Positions 60,748 through 64,000 of a stretch of DNA of 64,000 nt are shown here, one piece after another. How positions within the stretch are numbered: position 1 is the stretch's first letter; each line of letters begins with the position of its first letter. Source of the stretch: Kingdonia uniflora (Eukaryota > Streptophyta > Magnoliopsida > Ranunculales > Circaeasteraceae); the NCBI GenBank assembly GCA_014058105.1, contig JACGCM010000715.1, forward strand, positions 5,146,001 through 5,210,000, read 5' to 3'. The position numbers were made by a program, and so were the translations under genes. The notes under the pieces were generated by a model that was not told where the DNA came from, did not search any database, and was given only the letters and a program-made list of their open reading frames with translations.

Positions 60748-61732
60748 CTTTGCCTTGAGCCGCGTCCACCTGACACAAATTACAATGTTGAAAACCAGTG
60801 GGTGGACGACCCTTCTTTATAGGATATACCACTATTATTGGGGGCTGATTTTGTTTTGGTTACTCATTCACCAACCATATCTATGCCTATGCCTACATCT
60901 CCATTTCACGAGCCTAATGGGGGTACCATGACCATAAATGATTTTGAGGACTTGTACGGAGATAATTCTTGTTGTATTTCTGTTAATGAATGTTTAAATT
61001 ATTTTGAGGACTTGAATGATCTTGAGATTCGTGAAATGGTACAATCATTAGCATCTCAAAATATGTTTCAACTTGGCCATATCCCTAAGCCAATGAATAT
61101 CCACGTTAATGATCAGGATGAGTCCCTTGAGATAAGTTGTGATTTTAGGCACATAAATTTTAAATGTTTGTTAGAGTCAACTGTTCCCCGATCCCCACAT
61201 CCACAAATATGTTATATAATTTTTCTTCTACTAAAAGAAAACATCTTTTTGAAAAATTATAATTTTTGGGGATGCCTCACGGACTTGCTTTGTTAGAACC
61301 ACCTATCATATTTTTTGGAATATAAACGATAACATGGGGGTTTTGAAATTTTTTAAAGAAAATATCTTTATAGGAAAATCAAGTTTTGAATCTAGTACAT
61401 TTTCAGGGATGAATGCTTGTATACCAATCTTCTTATTTACTGCAACATGTAGTAATCATATGATTGTATTGAAAATTCTAAAGGAAAATATGTTCCCTGG
61501 GTATGTATTTGCTTTATCTTGGAGAAAATGGTTTTTCTTGATTTGTCTAAGATTTTCAACTTGGAATCATCAAATGATAGGCAAAGTTTTTAGAAAAAAT
61601 CTTTTCCATAGAGAATTAGTTTTAAACTCTCTCTGGTTTTTAAAGAATATATCTGCCCAATTAAGGGTTAATATTAAGGATCACCAGTCATGTGTCATCT
61701 GGTTTTTGAAAGAGAATTTACAACCAGGATAG
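60748..61732 (+). pseudogene. Element E open stretches of unknown function
   Basis: Open from 60838 to 61296 (FVLVTHSPTISMPMP, INDFEDLYGDNSCCISVNEC, NYFEDLNDLEIREMVQSLAS) and from 61334 to 61732 (FKENIFIGKS and related KEN repeats). They take the place of pol in element E. I do not recognise them. The repeated LKENxF strings suggest an internally duplicated segment. Confidence 0.5.
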
Positions 61733-63097
61733 TACATCACATTTTGAACTTCGTACATTTGTCTGGCTGAAGATAGTAAATTTAGCGCTTCTTGGGAGGC
61801 AACCCATGACACATTCAGGTGAGAAATTCCAGTTTTTATTCCTTCATTTTTTTTATGCTCTCAAACATTGATGGCAATGTTTCATTTATGTTTGGGGGTC
61901 GGAAACCATTTCTTTAAATGTTTTTTGAAGAAAAGTAAAATAATGACACTTTGACAATTTATGATATATTTTTGACGAATTTCCAAACACTTAAACTGAT
62001 TTTACCTTGACATAAATATTATGAAAAAACCTAAATTTTGAAATTGTACCAAGTATATAATAAAATATTTTGGAATATCTTAAGCTTGATGTACTATCTT
62101 TTTATTAGCGACTTATTCAAGTTAACTTGACATATTTTGAAAACGTGCACTTCATTGTAGTTTTGCAATTAATACCTTCAATAGATTTTTTCTCTGTATA
62201 AATGACATTTAGCATTTATGTTTGGAATAGTTTGCTACAAGGGAGACAACTGCCTAAGAATAAGTTCATTCCTAAAAAGAAATAATAAGCCAAATGTGTT
62301 ATAAAAACTTTCACGCTGCAAGGCTGCTCACATGATTAAGAGCTGAAAGAGGAAAAATTATCACCAATCTCGAGTTTGACCATGAACTATGTGAAATGAG
62401 CATAAGAAAATATTACTTGTGAGAATTTTGAGTCTAGGTCATGATGGGGCACCATACCCTGGCAACCTTCGCCAGCTGGCAGGGATTGTTGACCAAAAAC
62501 TCCTTGTTACGGAGGCTTCACTAAGAAACAAAGTACTCAAAAGAAAAGGTTTACAAAAGAAAAGAAAAAAAGTAAAATAAAAGGATGACGAATTGACTAA
62601 GGTACTTGTCGAACTGACCGTTAAATTTATTCCAGTGAGAACTAGACTACCAAAAAACTGAGTAAATTATTCTAGACAATGTATTAGGCGAAAAAACTAT
62701 TTTCATTGTACACTCAAATATAGTTAAAGGAAAATACTTGAATCTTTTTCTAATCTTGAGGTAGTACCTCTAGTTTTAGATAAGCATAAAATATTCTTTG
62801 ATATACTTGGTAAAATAACAAGTTTAAGAATTTTTTTATTGGTATATTTTTATCACAACTAAGTAAGGATAAGTTCACAGAGAATGAGTCATATGTATTC
62901 TAGAATTGCTTAAAATATCATTATTGACTTTTGTGGGTATAGTCTCTACAAACCTTCACGAGACAATACTCGTCCACCAGGCTAAATCTGGGGGTTTAAC
63001 TGCTTGTTGCATACGCTAAATGCAACCGCGTGACATGCACAAATAGTTTTTGTTTACTTTTGCTCGGGGACTAGCAAAATATAAGTTCGGGGGTATT
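61733..63097 (+). other. Element E non-coding 3' region and polypurine tract
   Basis: Shares CTTGGGAGGCAACCC (61791-61805), long AT-rich stretches and the GTTGCATACGCTAAATGCAA hairpin (63006-63026) with element D. Ends with TTCGGGGGTATT before the LTR. Confidence 0.8.
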
Positions 63098-64000
63098 TGA
63101 TAGGCACGTAATATTTACGTTTACAACTCCTAAATTTATATCTTCCTAGTCATTTATTGCTATTTATTAAATAAATGTGACACTAATAGTACTTTTGTTT
63201 GTATTTACAAAAATCGGTCACATGATAAACAAGTTGTACATTTTTCCAATTTTTTAACAAAAAATAAGGGTGATGCACTCCAACAATGATTCTTATTTGA
63301 AGTTGTCAACCAAAGGCCCAAGCATGGAATCCCATTGAAGAGAATTAAATATAGATACTATTTTCATGAGTTATAATATCTATGCATGATTTTAGGCATT
63401 GTTTAGGGGATTTTATATTAATGCTGATATTTAGTAACCTTTCCTATACTCTATAAATAGGAGGGGAATTCTACCCATGAGGGAGCATCTTGGAGAGTAT
63501 AAATTAAAGTTCAATAAACAATAAAGTTCCTGTTCTTCTCTTGTTCTTCTCTTTTTATTTTTATCATAGTAATAGTAGTATGGCAATGATCAAAGGAATG
63601 AGTAGCTAATCTTCTTAGCCAAGGCTAGATGAAGCTCCACCCAATGTAGCCTTAGTGTAGATTGTGTAGCTTTGTTAAAATAGTTACTTTCTCTTTATCC
63701 CAAAATATTGTATATTCGTATTCCTTTATCCTATGCTTGACTATAGCTAGGATTATGAGGAATAATGAATCTATGTAACCATCTTGTTGGACCATAACAA
63801 GATAGGTTATGAACATGGAGAAGAGAACATAATCCATACTTATCAACCGGACCATGGTTGAGTAAGTTGGTTTATACCCTCCCAATTACTAAATCTCTTG
63901 TATCTTTTGATGTATTGCATATGCCCGACCAAGGATATGCGATACGGGAACTCGTAATTTACTTTAATTATTTATGCTATCTAAATGGTTACAAATGGTG
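63098..64000 (+). mobile_element. 3' LTR of element E, truncated by window end
   Basis: Starts TGATAGGCACGTAATATTTA and follows the 5' LTR closely, with a few indels, up to about position 890 of 1101. The last bases (CTATCTAAATGG) begin to differ from the 5' LTR, which reads CTGGTGGAGTGG there. Confidence 0.9.

Overview
This is nuclear DNA of a flowering plant, most likely a eudicot. It is AT-rich, its genes are split by GT-AG introns, and TG...CA long terminal repeats (LTRs), MITEs and Helitrons fill most of the space. Only three host genes look intact or functional. They are the 3' end of a fasciclin-like arabinogalactan protein gene (bases 1-221, + strand), a complete nine-exon DnaJ/TPR co-chaperone gene of the P58IPK/DNAJC3 type (1756-10278, - strand), and a complete three-exon INDETERMINATE DOMAIN (IDD) zinc-finger gene (25866-27972, - strand). 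Exons were joined by eye using splice consensus and phase; both complete models stay in frame throughout (470 and 587 residues).

1-12.4 kb: the fasciclin-like gene and the co-chaperone gene converge. The co-chaperone gene has two large introns. Intron 2 holds a decayed PPR gene on the opposite strand; intron 1 holds three MITEs with recognisable target-site duplications. A perfect ER-stress element (CCAAT-N9-CCACG) lies about 160 bp upstream of its start codon, which fits an unfolded-protein-response gene. A likely copia solo LTR follows.

13.1-23.5 kb: two Helitrons lie head to tail on the - strand. Each ends in a CCGTGG/CCACGG hairpin followed by CTAG. The first carries pieces of at least three unrelated host genes (BUD31/G10, cytosolic prolyl-tRNA synthetase, an IST1-like gene) and one unrecognised exon. 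The second carries three exons of a kinesin-14 gene cut off before the ATP-binding loop, tRNA-like relics and an unrecognised exon.

23.5-30.1 kb: intergenic DNA, the IDD gene (its first intron appears to use a GC donor) and a pair of inverted Tourist-like MITEs upstream of it.

30.1-43 kb: a decayed copia element (- strand), pieces of a gypsy family in both orientations, a copia solo LTR and a hAT-type MITE with an exact 8-bp target duplication. Arrays of TTCGAA-centred palindromes recur in LTRs of both the copia and the gypsy families.

43-47.2 kb: sparse intergenic DNA with a 410-bp direct duplication.

47.2-64 kb: a three-level nest. A decayed gag-like element is interrupted by an Athila/Tat-type gypsy element (- strand, with pol). 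That element is in turn interrupted, within gag, by a + strand element with nearly the same LTR but no recognisable pol. This looks like an autonomous element and a non-autonomous derivative. The inner element's 3' LTR runs off the window. No rRNA, CRISPR or bacterial features were seen.
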